Of a stretch of 64,000 nucleotides of DNA, positions 42,880 to 54,645 are shown piece by piece. Under the pieces are notes generated by a model that was not told the origin of the DNA, made no database searches, and saw only the letters and a list, made by a program, of their open reading frames with translations. Source of the stretch: Merluccius polli (Eukaryota; Chordata; Actinopteri; Gadiformes; Merlucciidae); contig JAOPHQ010005475.1 of assembly GCA_030340625.1 (NCBI GenBank), positions 1 to 64,000 on the forward strand, read 5' to 3'. Both the position numbers and the translations under genes were made by a program. Numbering within the stretch: the stretch's first letter is position 1; every line of letters begins with the position of its first letter.

Positions 42880-44331
42880 TTAGACCTTCAATTCTGTTGA
42901 GGCGAGCCAGTCCAGCGTCCTATGATCAAGGTCAGTTAGACCACGCTCGCCGTTCGGGGGCCGGTGTTTGGGGCAGCTGGTTAGGATGTGTTCCACAGTT
43001 TGTATTGGGTCTCCACACTCGCATTGGGCACTGTCTGTGATGCCCCACTTCAGCATTGCTGCCCCGAAGTGTCCCACACCTGTCCTCAGGCGGTTGAGGG
43101 TTGTCCACTGCTTTCGGGGTAGATGCTGGCCAGGAACGTCTGTGGGGTCTTTGATGTAATGGTGTAGCCGAGATGGTTCTGCTGACCTCCACTGCTCCCT
43201 CCGTGTCGCCTTGACCCAGGCAGCCTTGCTGGTGTCGGCTGGTATTTTCCGGAGCAGTTGTTGGGCGTGTATGGCAAAGGGGCGCCGGGACTTGAGGCGC
43301 ATTCGCTGTGGTGTCTCGGTGGTGGTTTTGCGGAGGAGGTGGGATTCACTCGCCTGTGCCTTTCGGGCAAGAGTCAGCATGGCTCCTTCTCGCCTGACTT
43401 CTGCAGGGGCGATTCCTCCGAGGACGGGCAGATGGTTGGTTGGGGTGGCTCCTAGGCATCCAGAGACAGTCCGTAGGGCAGTGTTAAGGGCAGTGTCCAG
43501 TTTGTGGACGTGGGGGCTACGGCACCAGACCGGGGCACAGTATTCTGCGCTTGAGAGCACCAGGGCCTCGGTGGAAATGCGCAGCGTCTGTGTGGAGGCA
43601 CCCCATGTGGTGCCGGCTAGACGCCGTATCAGCACGGCACGTGAGGTTGTCTTTGCCTTGGCCGTTTCCAGGTGTTGTCTGAATGACAGTGTTCTGTCAA
43701 GTTTCACGCCAAGGTATGTGGGGAAGGGCTGGTACTGTAGCCGGGTGTCGTCAACCATGATGTTCATTTCGCGGGACGCTTCTTTATTGTAGAGATGCAA
43801 CATTGTTGATATGGTCTTATCAGCACTGAGCTTGAGGCGCCAGTTCTTCAGGTATGAAGACAGGGTGTTCATGTCTTCAGAGAGGCCCTCCTCTACTGCT
43901 TCCCAGGATGGCTTGCTCAGTAGGATGGCCAGATCGTCTGCATAGCCGTACTTCCTTGATTGTGTAGCAGGTAGGTCGTGGATGTAGATGTTGAACAGCA
44001 TAGATGCCAGCACTGAGCCTTGTGGGACACCGTTCTTGAGCTTTCTCACTCTACTGCTTTGGCCGTTGCTGGTGTGTAGCCGGAAGCTGCGGTTGCTCAG
44101 CATCTCTATTATGAAGCTCACAATGTGCTTCTCTGGGATGGTTTCCAGGAGCTTCATGTGTAGTCCGCGTAGCCAGACAGTGTCATATGCGGCTGTGAGG
44201 TCCAGGAAAACGGTGCCGGCCTTCTCTCCTGACTGAAAGCTGGCCTCTATGTCTTGGCATAGAAGGGTCACCTGGTCTGTTGTTGACATACCGCTTCGAA
44301 AGCCAGCTTGTTCTTTGGGCAGCTGGCTCAA
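42880..44331 (-). CDS. Jockey-like non-LTR reverse transcriptase, 483-codon open frame, unit 5
   Basis: Same truncated RT as in unit 3, also uninterrupted. It keeps motif A (FLDLTAAYDTVW), GYADD and the C-terminal cysteine motif. It begins and ends at the same points as the other copies. The open frame probably reflects recent duplication rather than selection. Confidence 0.88.
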   Translation of the reverse strand: MSQLPKEQAGFRSGMSTTDQVTLLCQDIEASFQSGEKAGTVFLDLTAAYDTVWLRGLHMKLLETIPEKHIVSFIIEMLSNRSFRLHTSNGQSSRVRKLKNGVPQGSVLASMLFNIYIHDLPATQSRKYGYADDLAILLSKPSWEAVEEGLSEDMNTLSSYLKNWRLKLSADKTISTMLHLYNKEASREMNIMVDDTRLQYQPFPTYLGVKLDRTLSFRQHLETAKAKTTSRAVLIRRLAGTTWGASTQTLRISTEALVLSSAEYCAPVWCRSPHVHKLDTALNTALRTVSGCLGATPTNHLPVLGGIAPAEVRREGAMLTLARKAQASESHLLRKTTTETPQRMRLKSRRPFAIHAQQLLRKIPADTSKAAWVKATRREQWRSAEPSRLHHYIKDPTDVPGQHLPRKQWTTLNRLRTGVGHFGAAMLKWGITDSAQCECGDPIQTVEHILTSCPKHRPPNGERGLTDLDHRTLDWLASTELKV

Positions 44332-44504
44332 CTATCACCTCAAACTCAACTATCACATATTAGTACAATTCCTACCTCAACTACAACATATTATGTACAA
44401 TGTCTATATTCAACTCCTACCTTAACTACAACATATTACATACAACGCCTACCTCAACTACAACATACTAAATATCACTCCAACCTCAAATGCAACCTTC
44501 CAAA
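44332..44504 (+). repeat. AT-rich CAACTAC minisatellite, unit 5
   Basis: Imperfect CTCAACTACAACATAT units between the RT and the LINE tail. Confidence 0.6.
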
Positions 44505-45287
44505 ACTAGTCTTGGTCCACTGTAGAACTGAGCCATACAGTAAAAGTGTGATCCCACACATGATCAGACTCTTAAACGACTAATCACTGTATGTACGCCT
44601 GTCAGGCCTTTGTGTTCTGGTTTGTCGCGTCGTTGTACGCTGTGTTAGTCCGTCTTCGATACGTCTGTCTTTTTCATCATCGTATTTCTGCAGTCCTTGT
44701 TTTATTGTTATATCTTTTGGATTATCTTAAAATGTAACCGTGTAAAATGTACTACTGATTCAACTTGTTCTTGCCACACATGCATAACTGTAGCCTTTAG
44801 GCTGAATAAATAAACTATTTACCACAACTACAAGAACATATAAAATAAAACTACAACCTCAACAACAATATGTAAATTAGAATGACATCATATGAAGTAC
44901 AACTACTCCCTCTCTCTCTCTGGCTGAGGACAGACTGTCAGGTTTCTCTGCAGGTGAGTCTTAATTAGTGAGTGGCTGCAGGTGAGGCTGATTGCCAAAC
45001 CAGCAGCAGCTGTGTTGAATAGAATTGATCCTCAGTGACCTCACCCAGTCCCCCTGTGGGGGGGAACTATCGCTGTCCTAGGTGCTGAAGTCTCTCCCCA
45101 GCCCATGTGGAGGGCTGAGTGTGTGTGTTTGTGTGTATGTGTGTGAGTGTCCTCCCAAATCATCCAATCACGTTTCTTATATGGCTTGAACTACGACACT
45201 TCAGAGAAAAGTATTTTGCTACAATTCATTACTGAAATACAACAATATATTTCCGTTGTGACGTTAACCAACGCTGTTGTTTGGCAG

Positions 45288-45931
45288 CATCCGTTCCTGG
45301 AGATGGCCGAGCCTCGGTCCACCCTCACAGCCCTCATCCTGGCAGCTAAGTGTAGTATATTCTTCTCGGCTGCCAGAATACTGGTCTGTGGATGATGAAA
45401 TGATGGAGGTCTGCTCCCAAAAGTGTCTGAGTAAATAACCTTTTATTTAACAGAGAACACAAGCGGGATGATATTCAATGCATCTGAATGGTGGCCGAAT
45501 CTTCTCCGAATCTGGGTCCGAATCCCCCAATGGGGTCCGAAACTCCTGCATCCTCTCTAATGCACACACTTCTTATAGGCCTGAGCCAGACCATACGTGG
45601 CTGTCCGCCAAGCCGAAACAATACACCCTCAGATCTGCAACACAACACAAACAGCTCCATCTTGAGCCACATATGGAGACACTTTCTGTGGTCATCAGGG
45701 CATCGTTTCATTAGTTTGGGGTCATCAGGCATCCTGCTGCCCCTCAGCAGGCCCTCAGGATTACCCCTAATTAGTTCACAGAGAGACACAGGAATGTTCT
45801 CCCCTGACACAGCATTATTCTACATATAAAGAATGAGTGAAATACAATGAATAAAATAAAGAAGTAGAATAACCTGTAAATGTATATCAGAAAATACACT
45901 ACATAAGGAAGCCATGAGGAACCACCGCTAA
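45288..45931 (+). pseudogene. PAK-like kinase terminal exon, copy 5, split by an LTR
   Basis: The exon starts after TTTGGCAG at 45288 and breaks after GCAGCTAAG at 45350. It resumes at 45904-45931 with TAAGGAAGCC to the TAA stop. A 553-bp LTR lies between, so this copy cannot encode the normal C-terminus. Confidence 0.8.
45351..45903 (-). mobile_element. Solo LTR, 553 bp, unit 5
   Basis: Ends TGTAGTATATT...CACTACA form an imperfect inverted repeat and are flanked by TAAG on both sides (45347-45350, 45904-45907). Read on the minus strand, TATAAGA (45577-45571) precedes AATAAA (45447-45442) by about 125 bp, as in an LTR promoter and polyadenylation region. A 111-codon minus-strand frame inside has no recognisable similarity. 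Confidence 0.75.
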
Positions 45932-45999
45932 ACACTGGCCTCCGTCTGCTACCAGGCGAACCCAATGACACGCATGCTGCTGCTGAAGCTGTACTCCAT

Positions 46000-47071
46000 T
46001 GTAACCAGCTGGTTACATAGTGTATGGGGTATTCCCGCATAGCATAAATGCCTCACCCTAGCTTCCCCTCTTTCTTTCTCCGCTGCTGTGTTTCCGCTTC
46101 CGGTTCAGGTATGTGGCGTGCGCTGTCCCGCTGTTTGTGTTGCTGACCTCAGGGGGTTAAATTGTAACTGTATGCCAGGCTCACGGTCCATGCGCCGCGC
46201 TGTTCCCGTGTGTTCATGTGTATTTCCAGCGGGACGTGCCGAGGTACCAGGCTTGGGGGTCGCCGTTGGGAAGAGCCTTCCCCGCTACTTTGTTGTAGTG
46301 TGGGACATTGTGGACAGCCCAGGTGACTCTTTCTCTACTTTGAATTGTTTAAATGACTGCGTATGCATACATTATGAGAGGAACGGTGATTAATGCTACA
46401 GGTTTCCTTTTGCAGACTCTCGCTGCCACTGCTGTCTGGTCTTGGTTTGCCTTTAGTTTGCCTTTAGTTGTGTTGTATTTAGTTACTCTGATTCAGTTGC
46501 AGCTGTTTTGGTTTTCATTAGTTTGCTTCTGGGTTCAGTTTTGTGTATTTCTATCTCGTCTGCTGTTTGAGCTAGCTGCTCCGCTCAGGGCTGGTGGTGC
46601 ATTTGATGCATTGTATTTGTGGTATTTCAACAGAGCAGTATTGTGAGGAGTGGTTGCAGCGGTGTGAGTACGGGGCATATTGTACCGCAAGAAGTAACCT
46701 TTTTCTGACCATAGTCTGCTATTAGTTATATGTTGCATTTATCTGCAGCCTCTCCATAGTTGGTGTATATTGTATGTGGATTTCTATTTTTGTGATGAAT
46801 ATTTATCTTGAAGGATTTATTAAAAAAATGTGTTTTAAATGACTTTATTGTGAACATGAATAAAACTATTTTGTATTTGTAATGGCACACGTTCTCTGTA
46901 TTCCTTTGTGGGCCTTACCTGTGGTTTAAAGGGGAACCCTCTGGTAGTGTGGTGAGGAAAGTACTTCTGATACTTACTAATCTTTGGGTGAAAGTGCCAA
47001 GGTGGCGTTGTCGGTGTTAGCTTTATAATAAAATCTGGTAGAGCACTCTCTAGACTTACAACCTGGTTACA
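46000..47071. mobile_element. LTR-like insertion, about 1.07 kb, unit 5
   Basis: Begins TGTAACCAG (within a 16-bp palindrome GTAACCAGCTGGTTAC) and ends CTGGTTACA. All other units continue directly from GCTGTAAGCTATTATTC. It has AATAAA at 46859-46864 on the plus strand, about 210 bp before the end. No clear exact target duplication and no convincing coding region. Could be a solo LTR or a non-autonomous DNA element. Confidence 0.55.
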
Positions 47072-47479
47072 CTATTATTCAAGATTGGCCTGAACAGAGT
47101 TGAGTTCATGTAATCACTCTTTATTGTAATGGCTGTGGTTTGACACAAGAGGGCAGCGTTGAGCTGCTTTGTGGACATGCACACAAACTGCTTTCACTGG
47201 AGTCTCCAGAGACTCTTCTGAGAGCCTCAGCCCTACATTTCCACTGACTTTCTGTCACCAAGAGACACAGGTGCACATCTGCTAAAACTGGACATCATTT
47301 GAATAGATACAGTTCACTGAACACAGAATACGTTTAATGAACCAGAATTTTTTATGATGTCGGTTTGGTCTTTGACTCATATGAACATTATGAATATGTT
47401 ACTGTTTGCACCACTCAGCAGGCTAGGGTTCATATGTCTTGGTGAGAGATACTGAATGTGTTTTGAGACGTACTTTTAC

Positions 47480-47599
47480 ATGTTTCTAAGTTGTTATCTG
47501 CAGAAACCTGGACATGCCCTGATCTACTATTTTATGAAGTGGCATGAAGTCAGTCTGAGACACGTGGGTCATCTCAGCAGCAGTGGCTCTATGACTGAC
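47480..47599 (+). pseudogene. V-segment relic, unit 6
   Basis: Same FR2-FR3 fragment, with RHVGHLSSSG in place of RHMGHLSSSG. Confidence 0.6.
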
Positions 47600-48041
47600 A
47601 CTGGTCCACTGAATACAGTGAACACACTGTCCAAGCACATCCACACAACCAACACTTTGCTCATTCAGAGATACACACCATAGCTTTAACCCTTCATTCA
47701 GAATGGCAGTAAAACTCACTTCATTAAGTAATTCAATAGAGATCTCAAATAGTTTCCCCATTCTGAATAAAGATTAATTTGTACGCCTGGCTTAAAATGA
47801 CAAGATATAAAATAAGAATGATTGCATGAAAAGTGATTTTTTCCATCTTTATTGTATCATCAGCATACAATGTGATAAACACAAGCAAGGGATGAAAACC
47901 AGAAAGCATAATAGTAATAATGGCTCAAAGACATGTTAATGTGAATCATCAAAAGCTGCAGCGCTACCTTAGACAGAGAGATATAAAGCAGACGTGTCAG
48001 AGGAGATTTGTATTGTACAGTACTTCCATGCTGGAGCCTCT

Positions 48042-48364
48042 CTACTCTGAACACTGGCCAGGATTCAGGGTTTGAGCGACAGGCGTCTGGCCACTCTTAC
48101 TGGCCTCACAGCTCACTGAGCCCGCCTTCCTCCACTGGTCTGCAGGGAGGGTCAAGGTGCTGCTCCAGCCGTAGTGGCCATCTTTCCCCAGGACCCCCAG
48201 ACTAGCTGACACCCCCCCAGACCTGCTGCTGCCCTCCACCTTCCAGCCAAGCGTCCAGTCTGAGGGGAAGCCCCCACTGGCCAGACACAGCAGTGTAGCG
48301 CTGCCCTGCTCCAGCTCCACTCTGGAGGGAGGGAGGACGCTCAGCCTGGGCTGCACCACTCCCA
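48042..48364 (-). CDS. Ig light-chain constant domain exon, unit 6
   Basis: 107-codon CL, complete. It differs from unit 1 by Asp to Ala (GGVSASLGV). A minus-strand AATAAA lies at 47848-47853. Confidence 0.95.
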
Positions 48365-49029
48365 CTGGAAGAGAGAGAGAGGAGACAAGTGGACAACAGG
48401 CTCAGTTACCATCACCACTCATAGGGAGCACAGAGGGAAGGGAACATGAATATTCACCAAGAGTTGGAGCTGTTGATTGTAATGTGGGAATTAATATCAA
48501 TTCATTCATAACATATTTAAATGTTTCACCAACTGTCAGGTGGCAGAACTTTTCTAAATAATTATTTGTTTCACTTCCTTTTTCTTATATTTCATTTGGC
48601 ATTCGGACAAAAAACTACAGAAAAAACTTTAACAGGATATTTTAAGCACACACATCCATTTCAAATAAAATATTCTATCGTAATTATATTATATCATTTA
48701 TCATTAAATTAACATTAAATGATCATTGTACTTTCAGAAGTAAAAACAGAACCTGCATGATATTTGTTTGCCCATTTCATTAAGTACATAGTAAATAAAT
48801 TATATTCTTAATAAAGGAGGAATGCTCATCATGAATAAATTATTTGAATAACAATGTCAACAATTACATTTAATAACTGAACAAGAATATGTTTACACTG
48901 TCCTTAACCTATCCAATGAAAAAACATCTTAAAATCTATACAATAAAAACTCTTCACACCTATTTTAATATAAAGGTAGTTTTCAAAGTTAGTAATATGT
49001 CAGGTAAAGAAAATTTTCCTTGTACTTAC

Positions 49030-49067
49030 AGTCAACGATGAGTTTGGTGCCTCCACCAAAAGTCCAC
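49030..49067 (-). CDS. Ig light-chain J segment, unit 6 (WTFGGGTKLIVD)
   Basis: 38-nt J. The first full codon is TGG (Trp), unique in the window. GTAAGT donor intact. Confidence 0.93.
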
Positions 49068-49106
49068 CACAGTGATACAAACTCATTAAGAGGCTGTACA
49101 CAAACC
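49068..49106 (-). other. J recombination signal with altered nonamer, unit 6
   Basis: Heptamer CACTGTG and 23-bp spacer are intact. The nonamer is GGTTTGTGT on the minus strand (ACACAAACC on plus), one base off the GGTTTTTGT of the other seven units, inside the T-run. Confidence 0.93.
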
Positions 49107-49642
49107 TCCCGCACATTGAAGACATAGCTTACTGCACACAAACACTAACTTATCACAGAAACATGAATCAATGATTCAACCCAATAAAGTTATGGTTAGC
49201 AATGTCATTGATGTGTTTTAAGTCAAGTAGATTCATAATAAAATATAGATCCTACATATATTTTTATTAAAGTTTAGTATTGTGTCGATATTTTCAATCC
49301 AATTTAACAACTTTTGAAACTCAGCCAATCTTTGTAATATATGTACATGCTTCATGCAGTTATTACACACATAATATTATATTATCTGTTTTTAAATATT
49401 TATATAGCATGTGTGTATTTTCAGAATTAAATATAAGAAACAGATTTCATACTAACCAGCAGGAATTAGCCGAATTCAGAGAATAAGTTATAGATTATGA
49501 ATTCCAATGGTTTCCTCCCAAATGATGTTTGTATTCCCATAGTGTGAATGTAGCAGAGATACAGTGGTCCTCCCAGAAGGTCTGCATCCACTCTCACCCC
49601 CAGTGTGATGAGTGGAAACAGGTCATTTCCATATAGAGGAAG

Positions 49643-49650
49643 CTTTGCAT
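49643..49650 (+). promoter_or_regulatory. V1 octamer-like element, unit 6
   Basis: CTTTGCAT, 108 bp before the start codon. Confidence 0.55.
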
Positions 49651-49750
49651 GCTCAGCTGAAACTGGGCTTCTGAGAGGGTTTAAAGTCCTCTGAGTTCAA
49701 CACTGCAGGACTCTGAGCTGTCACTCAACACCCCAGAAACCGTGGCAACC

Positions 49751-50216
49751 ATGAATCCCCTTAGCCTCCTGTTCTGGACAGTGGTCTGTGGATCCTTAGC
49801 AGGTCGGTTCATTCAACTCCATGACAACGTTGAAGAACAGTCGTTGTCTGCTTGTATTTTCTATTGGATAACTCAATGTTTTGTTTGTTTGTTTCCTATA
49901 GGAACCAGCAGTCAGGTGACTGTTACTCAGCCACCAGTAGAGACTGTTACTGCAGGATCCAGAGTGACTCTGACCTGTAAAACCAACCAAGAGGTTTACG
50001 GCGATGTTTCTCTTCACTGGTACCAACAGAAACCTGGAGAAGCCCCCAAGCTCCTAATAACATATGCAGATGTAAGTGAATCATCAACACCAGCTCGGTT
50101 TAGTGGCAGTGGAAGCAGCACTGACTTCTCTCTGACCATCGACGGCGCCCAGCCTGAAGATGCAGCAGTTTATTACTGTCTGAGTTACCATGAAGTTAAC
50201 AGTGTTGATGTGTTCA
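49751..50216 (+). CDS. Ig light-chain V segment, family 1, unit 6
   Basis: Leader 49751-49802, 99-bp stop-free intron, V exon 49902-50216. Canonical Cys, Trp and YYC. It is the most divergent family-1 gene in its CDRs: CDR1 TNQEVYGDVSLH, CDR2 TYADVSES, CDR3 LSYHEVNSVDVF. FR3 has AQPED, like unit 8. The 3' flank after the shared block matches the V2 flank of unit 3, so V2 was probably deleted here. Confidence 0.94.
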
Positions 50217-50244
50217 CACAGTGATTGAGAGCCGTACAAAAACC
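50217..50244 (+). other. V1 recombination signal, 12-bp spacer, unit 6
   Basis: CACAGTG, 12-bp spacer, ACAAAAACC. Confidence 0.96.
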
Positions 50245-50536
50245 TCCCTCAGTCAGACTGCGTAGACACTGAGCTGTTACAGCAGGAACCTGCTGCAGCT
50301 GCTGAGGGGGAAGAGACTCTGACACAGAGCGCTGAGCACAGAGCTGCTCTAACCAGGGGCCTCAACCCAGCACCAGCATTATATTCCTCCACATTATTAA
50401 ATATACAGCTACTACCTCAACCACCACATATTATATACAACTCCAACCTCAACTACCATATATTATGTACAACGTCTACCTCAACCACATATTTACATAC
50501 AACTCCTACCTCTGCTGCTTCTTCTGTCGTGTGTCC

Positions 50537-51497
50537 TTAGACCTTCAATTCTGTTGAGGCGAGCCAGTCCAGCGTCCTATGATCAAGGTCAGTTAGACCA
50601 CGCTCGCCGTTCGGGGGCCGGTGTTTGGGGCAGCTGGTTAGGATGTGTTCCACAGTTTGTATTGGGTCTCCACACTCGCATTGGGCACTGTCTGTGATGC
50701 CCCACTTCAGCATTGCTGCCCCGAAGCGTCCCACACCTGTCCTCAGGCGGTTGAGGGTTGTCCACTGCTTTCGGGGTAGATGCTGGCCAGGAACGTCTGT
50801 GGGGTCTTTGATGTAATGGTGTAGCCGAGATGGTTCTGCTGACCTCCACTGCTACCTCCGTTTCAAGTTTCACGCCAAGGTATGTGGGGAAGGGCTGGTA
50901 CTGTAGCCGGGTGTCGTCAACCATGATGTTCATTTCGCGGGACGCTTCTTTATTGTAGAGATGCAACATTGTTGATATGGTCTTATCAGCACTGAGCTTG
51001 AGGCGCCAGTTCTTCAGGTATGAAGACAGGGTGTTCATGTCTTCAGAGAAGCCCTCCTCTACTGCTTCCCAGGATGGCTTGCTCAGTAGGATGGCCAGAT
51101 CGTCTGCATAGCCGTACTTCCTTGATTGTGTAGCAGGTAGGTCGTGGATGTAGATGTTGAACAGCATAGGTGCCAGCACTGAGCCTTGTGGGACACCGTT
51201 CTTGAGCTTTCTCACTCTACTGCTTTGGCTGTTGCTGGTGTGTAGCCGGAAGCTGCGGTTGCTCAGCATCTCCATTATGAAGCTCACAATGTGCTTGCCT
51301 GGGATGGTTTCCAGGAGCTTCATGTGTAGTCCGCGTAGCCAGACAGTGTCATATGTGGCTGTGAGGTCCAGGAAAACGGTGCCGGCCTTCTCTCCTGACT
51401 GAAAGCTGTCCTCTATGTCTTGGCATAGAAGGGTCACCTGGTCTGTTGTTGACATACCGCTTCGAAAGCCAGCTTGTTCTTTGGGCAGCTGGCTCAA
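50537..51497 (-). pseudogene. Jockey-like non-LTR reverse transcriptase, internal deletion, unit 6
   Basis: Same truncated RT, but about 491 bp shorter than the 1452-bp copies. The deletion lies between VKLETEV and the C-terminal region and shifts the frame, so the cysteine-motif end is read only in the other frame (50537-50734). RT motif A, GVPQGSVLAP and YADD remain. Confidence 0.87.
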
Positions 51498-51669
51498 CTA
51501 TCACCTCAACTTCAACTATCACATATTAGTACAACTCCTACCTCAACTACAACATACTAAATACCACTCAAACCTCAACTACCACATATAATGTACAACA
51601 TCTATATTCAACTCCTACCTCAACTACAACATACTAAATATCACTCCACCCTCAAATGCAACCTTCAAA
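51498..51669 (+). repeat. AT-rich CAACTAC minisatellite, unit 6
   Basis: Imperfect CTCAACTACAACATAC units before the LINE tail. Confidence 0.6.
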
Positions 51670-52281
51670 AACTAGTCTTGGTCCACTGTAGAACTGAGCA
51701 ATACAGTAAAAGCGCGATCCCACACATGATCAGACTCTTAAACATCTAATCACTGTATGTACGCCTGTCAGGCCTTTGTGTTCTGGTTTGTCGCGTCGTT
51801 GTACGCTGTGTTAATCCGTCTTCGATACGTCTGTCTTTTTCATCATCGTATTTCTGCAGTCCTTGTTTTATTGTTATATCTTATGGATTATCTTAAAATT
51901 TAACCTTGTAAAATGTACTACCAATTCAACTTGTTGTTGCCACACATACATAACTGTAACCTTTAGGCTGAATGAAAAAACTATTTACTACAACTACTAG
52001 AACATATAAAATAAAACTACAACCTCAACTACAATATGTTAATTACAATTACATCATATGAAATACAACTACTCCCTCTCTCTCTCTGGCTGAGGACAGA
52101 CTGTCAGGTTTCTCTGCAGGTGAGTCTTAATTAGTGAGTGGCTGCAGGTGAGGCTGATTGCCAAACCAGCAGCAGCTGTGTTGAATAGAATTGATCCTCA
52201 GTGACCTCACCCAGTCCCCCTGTGGGGGGGAACTATCGCTGTCCTAGGTGCTGAAGTCTCTCCCCAGCCCATGTGGAGGGC

Positions 52282-52283
<2 letters not shown>

Positions 52284-52325
<42 letters not shown>

Positions 52326-52352
52326 TTTGTGTGTGTGTGTGTGTGTGTGTCC
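52284..52352. repeat. GT microsatellite, unit 6
   Basis: The longest GT tract in the window, interrupted by TATGTGTGTTT. Lies in the intron-like block before the PAK-like exon. Confidence 0.9.
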
Positions 52353-52486
52353 ATCGAAATCATCCAATCACGTTTCTTATAGGCTTGAACTACGACACTT
52401 CAGAGAAAAGTATTTTGCTACAGTTCATTGCTGAAATACAACAATATATTTCCGTTGTGACGTTAACCAACGCTGTTGTTTGGCAG

Positions 52487-52573
52487 CATCCGTTCCTGGA
52501 GATGGCCGAGCCTCGGTCCACCCTCACAGCCCTCATCCTGGCAGCTAAGGAAGCCATGAGGAACCACCGCTAA
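52487..52573 (+). pseudogene. PAK-like kinase terminal exon, copy 6
   Basis: Same 28-codon exon after TTTGGCAG. Ends EAMRNHR, TAA. Confidence 0.75.
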
Positions 52574-53043
52574 ACACTAGCCTCCGTCTGCTACCAGGCT
52601 AACCCAATGACACGCATACTGCTGCTGAAGCTGTAAGCTATTATTCAAGATGGGCCTGAAAAGAGTTGAGTTCATGTAATCACTTTATTGTAATGGCTGT
52701 GGTTTGACACAAGAGGGCAGCGTTGAGCTGGTTTGTGGACATGCACACAAACTGCTTTCACTGGAGTCTCCTGAGACTCTTCTGAGAGCCTCAGCCCTAC
52801 ATTTCCACTGACTTTCTGTCACCAAGAGACACAGGTGCACATCTGCTAAAACTGGACATCATTTGAATAGATACAGTTCACTGAACACAGAATACGTTTA
52901 ATGAACCAGAATTTTTTGTGATGTCGGTTTGGTCTTTGACTCATATGAACATTATGAATATGTTACTGTTCGCACCACTCAGCAGGCTAGGGTTCATATG
53001 TCTTGGTGAGAGATACTGAATGTGTTTTGAGACGTACTTTTAC

Positions 53044-53163
53044 ATGTTTCTAAGTTGTTATCTGCAGAAACCTGGACATGCCCTGATCTACTATTTCATG
53101 AAGTGGCATGAAGTCAGTCTGAGACACATGGGTCATCTCAGCAGCAGTGGCTCTATGACTGAC
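53044..53163 (+). pseudogene. V-segment relic, unit 7
   Basis: Same FR2-FR3 fragment as unit 2. Confidence 0.6.
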
Positions 53164-53606
53164 ACTGGTCCACTGAATACAGTGAACACACTGTCCAAGC
53201 ACATCCACACAACCAACACTTTGCTCATTCAGAGATACACACCATAGCTTTAACCCTTCATTCAGAATGGCAGTAAAACTCACTTCATTAAGGAATTTAA
53301 TAGAGATCACAAATAGTTTCCCCATTCTGAATAAAGATTAATTTGTGTGCCTGGCTTAAAATGACAAGATATAAAATAAGAATGATTGCATGAAAAGTGA
53401 ATGTTTCCATCTTTATTATATCATCAGCATACAATGTGATAAACACAAGCAAGGGATGAAAACCAGAAAGCATAATGATAATAACGGCTCAAAGACATGT
53501 TAATGTGAATCATCAAAAAGCTGCAGCGCTACCTTAGACAGAGAGATATAAAGCAGACGTGTCAGAGGAGATTTGCATTGTACAGTACTTCCATGCTGGA
53601 GCCTCT

Positions 53607-53929
53607 CTACTCTGAACACTGGCCAGGATTCAGGGTTTGAGCGACAGGCGTCTGGCCACTCTTACTGGCCTCACAGCTCACTGAGCCCGCCTTCCTCCAC
53701 TGGTCTGCAGGGAGGGTCAAGGTGCTGCTCCAGCCGTAGTGGCCATCTTTCCCCAGGACCCCCAGACTATCTGACACCCCCCCAGACCTGCTGCTGCCCT
53801 CCACCTTCCAGCCAAGCGTCCAGTCTGAGGGGAAGCCCCCACTGGCCAGACACAGCAGTGTAGCGCTGCCCTGCTCCAGCTCCACTCTGGAGGGAGGGAG
53901 GACGCTCAGCCTGGGCTGCACCACTCCCA
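53607..53929 (-). CDS. Ig light-chain constant domain exon, unit 7
   Basis: 107-codon CL with the same protein sequence as unit 1. A minus-strand AATAAA lies at 53412-53417. Its non-coding surroundings are closest to unit 2. Confidence 0.95.
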
Positions 53930-54568
53930 CTGGAAGAGAGAGAGAGGAGACAAGTGGACAACAGGCTCAGTTACCATCACCACTCATAGGGAGCACAGAG
54001 GGAAGGGAACATGAATATTCACCAAGAGTTGGAGCTGTTGATTGTAATGTGGACATTAACATCAATTCATTCATAACACATTTAAATGTTTCACCAACTC
54101 TCAGGTGGCAGAATTTTCTTAATCATTATTTGTTTCACTTCCTTTTTCTTATATTTCATTTCGCATTCGGCCAAAAAACTACAGAAAAAACTTTAACAGG
54201 AATAACAGGAATTTAACAGAAATAAAATATTCTATCATTATTATATTATATCTATCATTAAATTAGCATTAAATGATCACTGTACTTTCAGAAGGAACAA
54301 CAGAACCTGAATGATATTTGTTTGCCCATTTAATGAAGTACATAGTAAATACATTATATTCTTGATAAATGATGAATGCTCATCATAAAGAAATGATTTG
54401 AAAAACAATGTCAACATTTAATAACTGAACAAGAATATGTCCTTAACCTATCCAATGAAAAAACGTCTTAAAATCTATACAATAAAAAATCTTCACACCT
54501 ATTTTAATATAAAGGTAGTTTTCAAAGTTAGTAATATGTCAGGTAAAGAAAAGTTTCCTTGTACTTAC

Positions 54569-54606
54569 AGTCAACAATGAGTTTGGTGCCTCCACCAAAA
54601 GTGTTC
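54569..54606 (-). CDS. Ig light-chain J segment, unit 7 (NTFGGGTKLIVD)
   Basis: 38-nt J with first full codon Asn, as in unit 2. GTAAGT donor. Confidence 0.94.
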
Positions 54607-54645
54607 CACAGTGATACAAACTCATTAAGAGGCTGTACAAAAACC
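54607..54645 (-). other. J recombination signal, 23-bp spacer, unit 7
   Basis: Consensus heptamer and nonamer with a 23-bp spacer. Confidence 0.95.

Noticed and set aside
46088..46393. 101-codon frame in the 1.07-kb insert
   Set aside because: No recognisable domain and present only in the repeat-like insertion.
52289..52573. Val-Cys-repeat frames running into the PAK-like exon
   Set aside because: Read-through of GT microsatellite and intron; only the last 28 codons after the acceptor resemble a protein.
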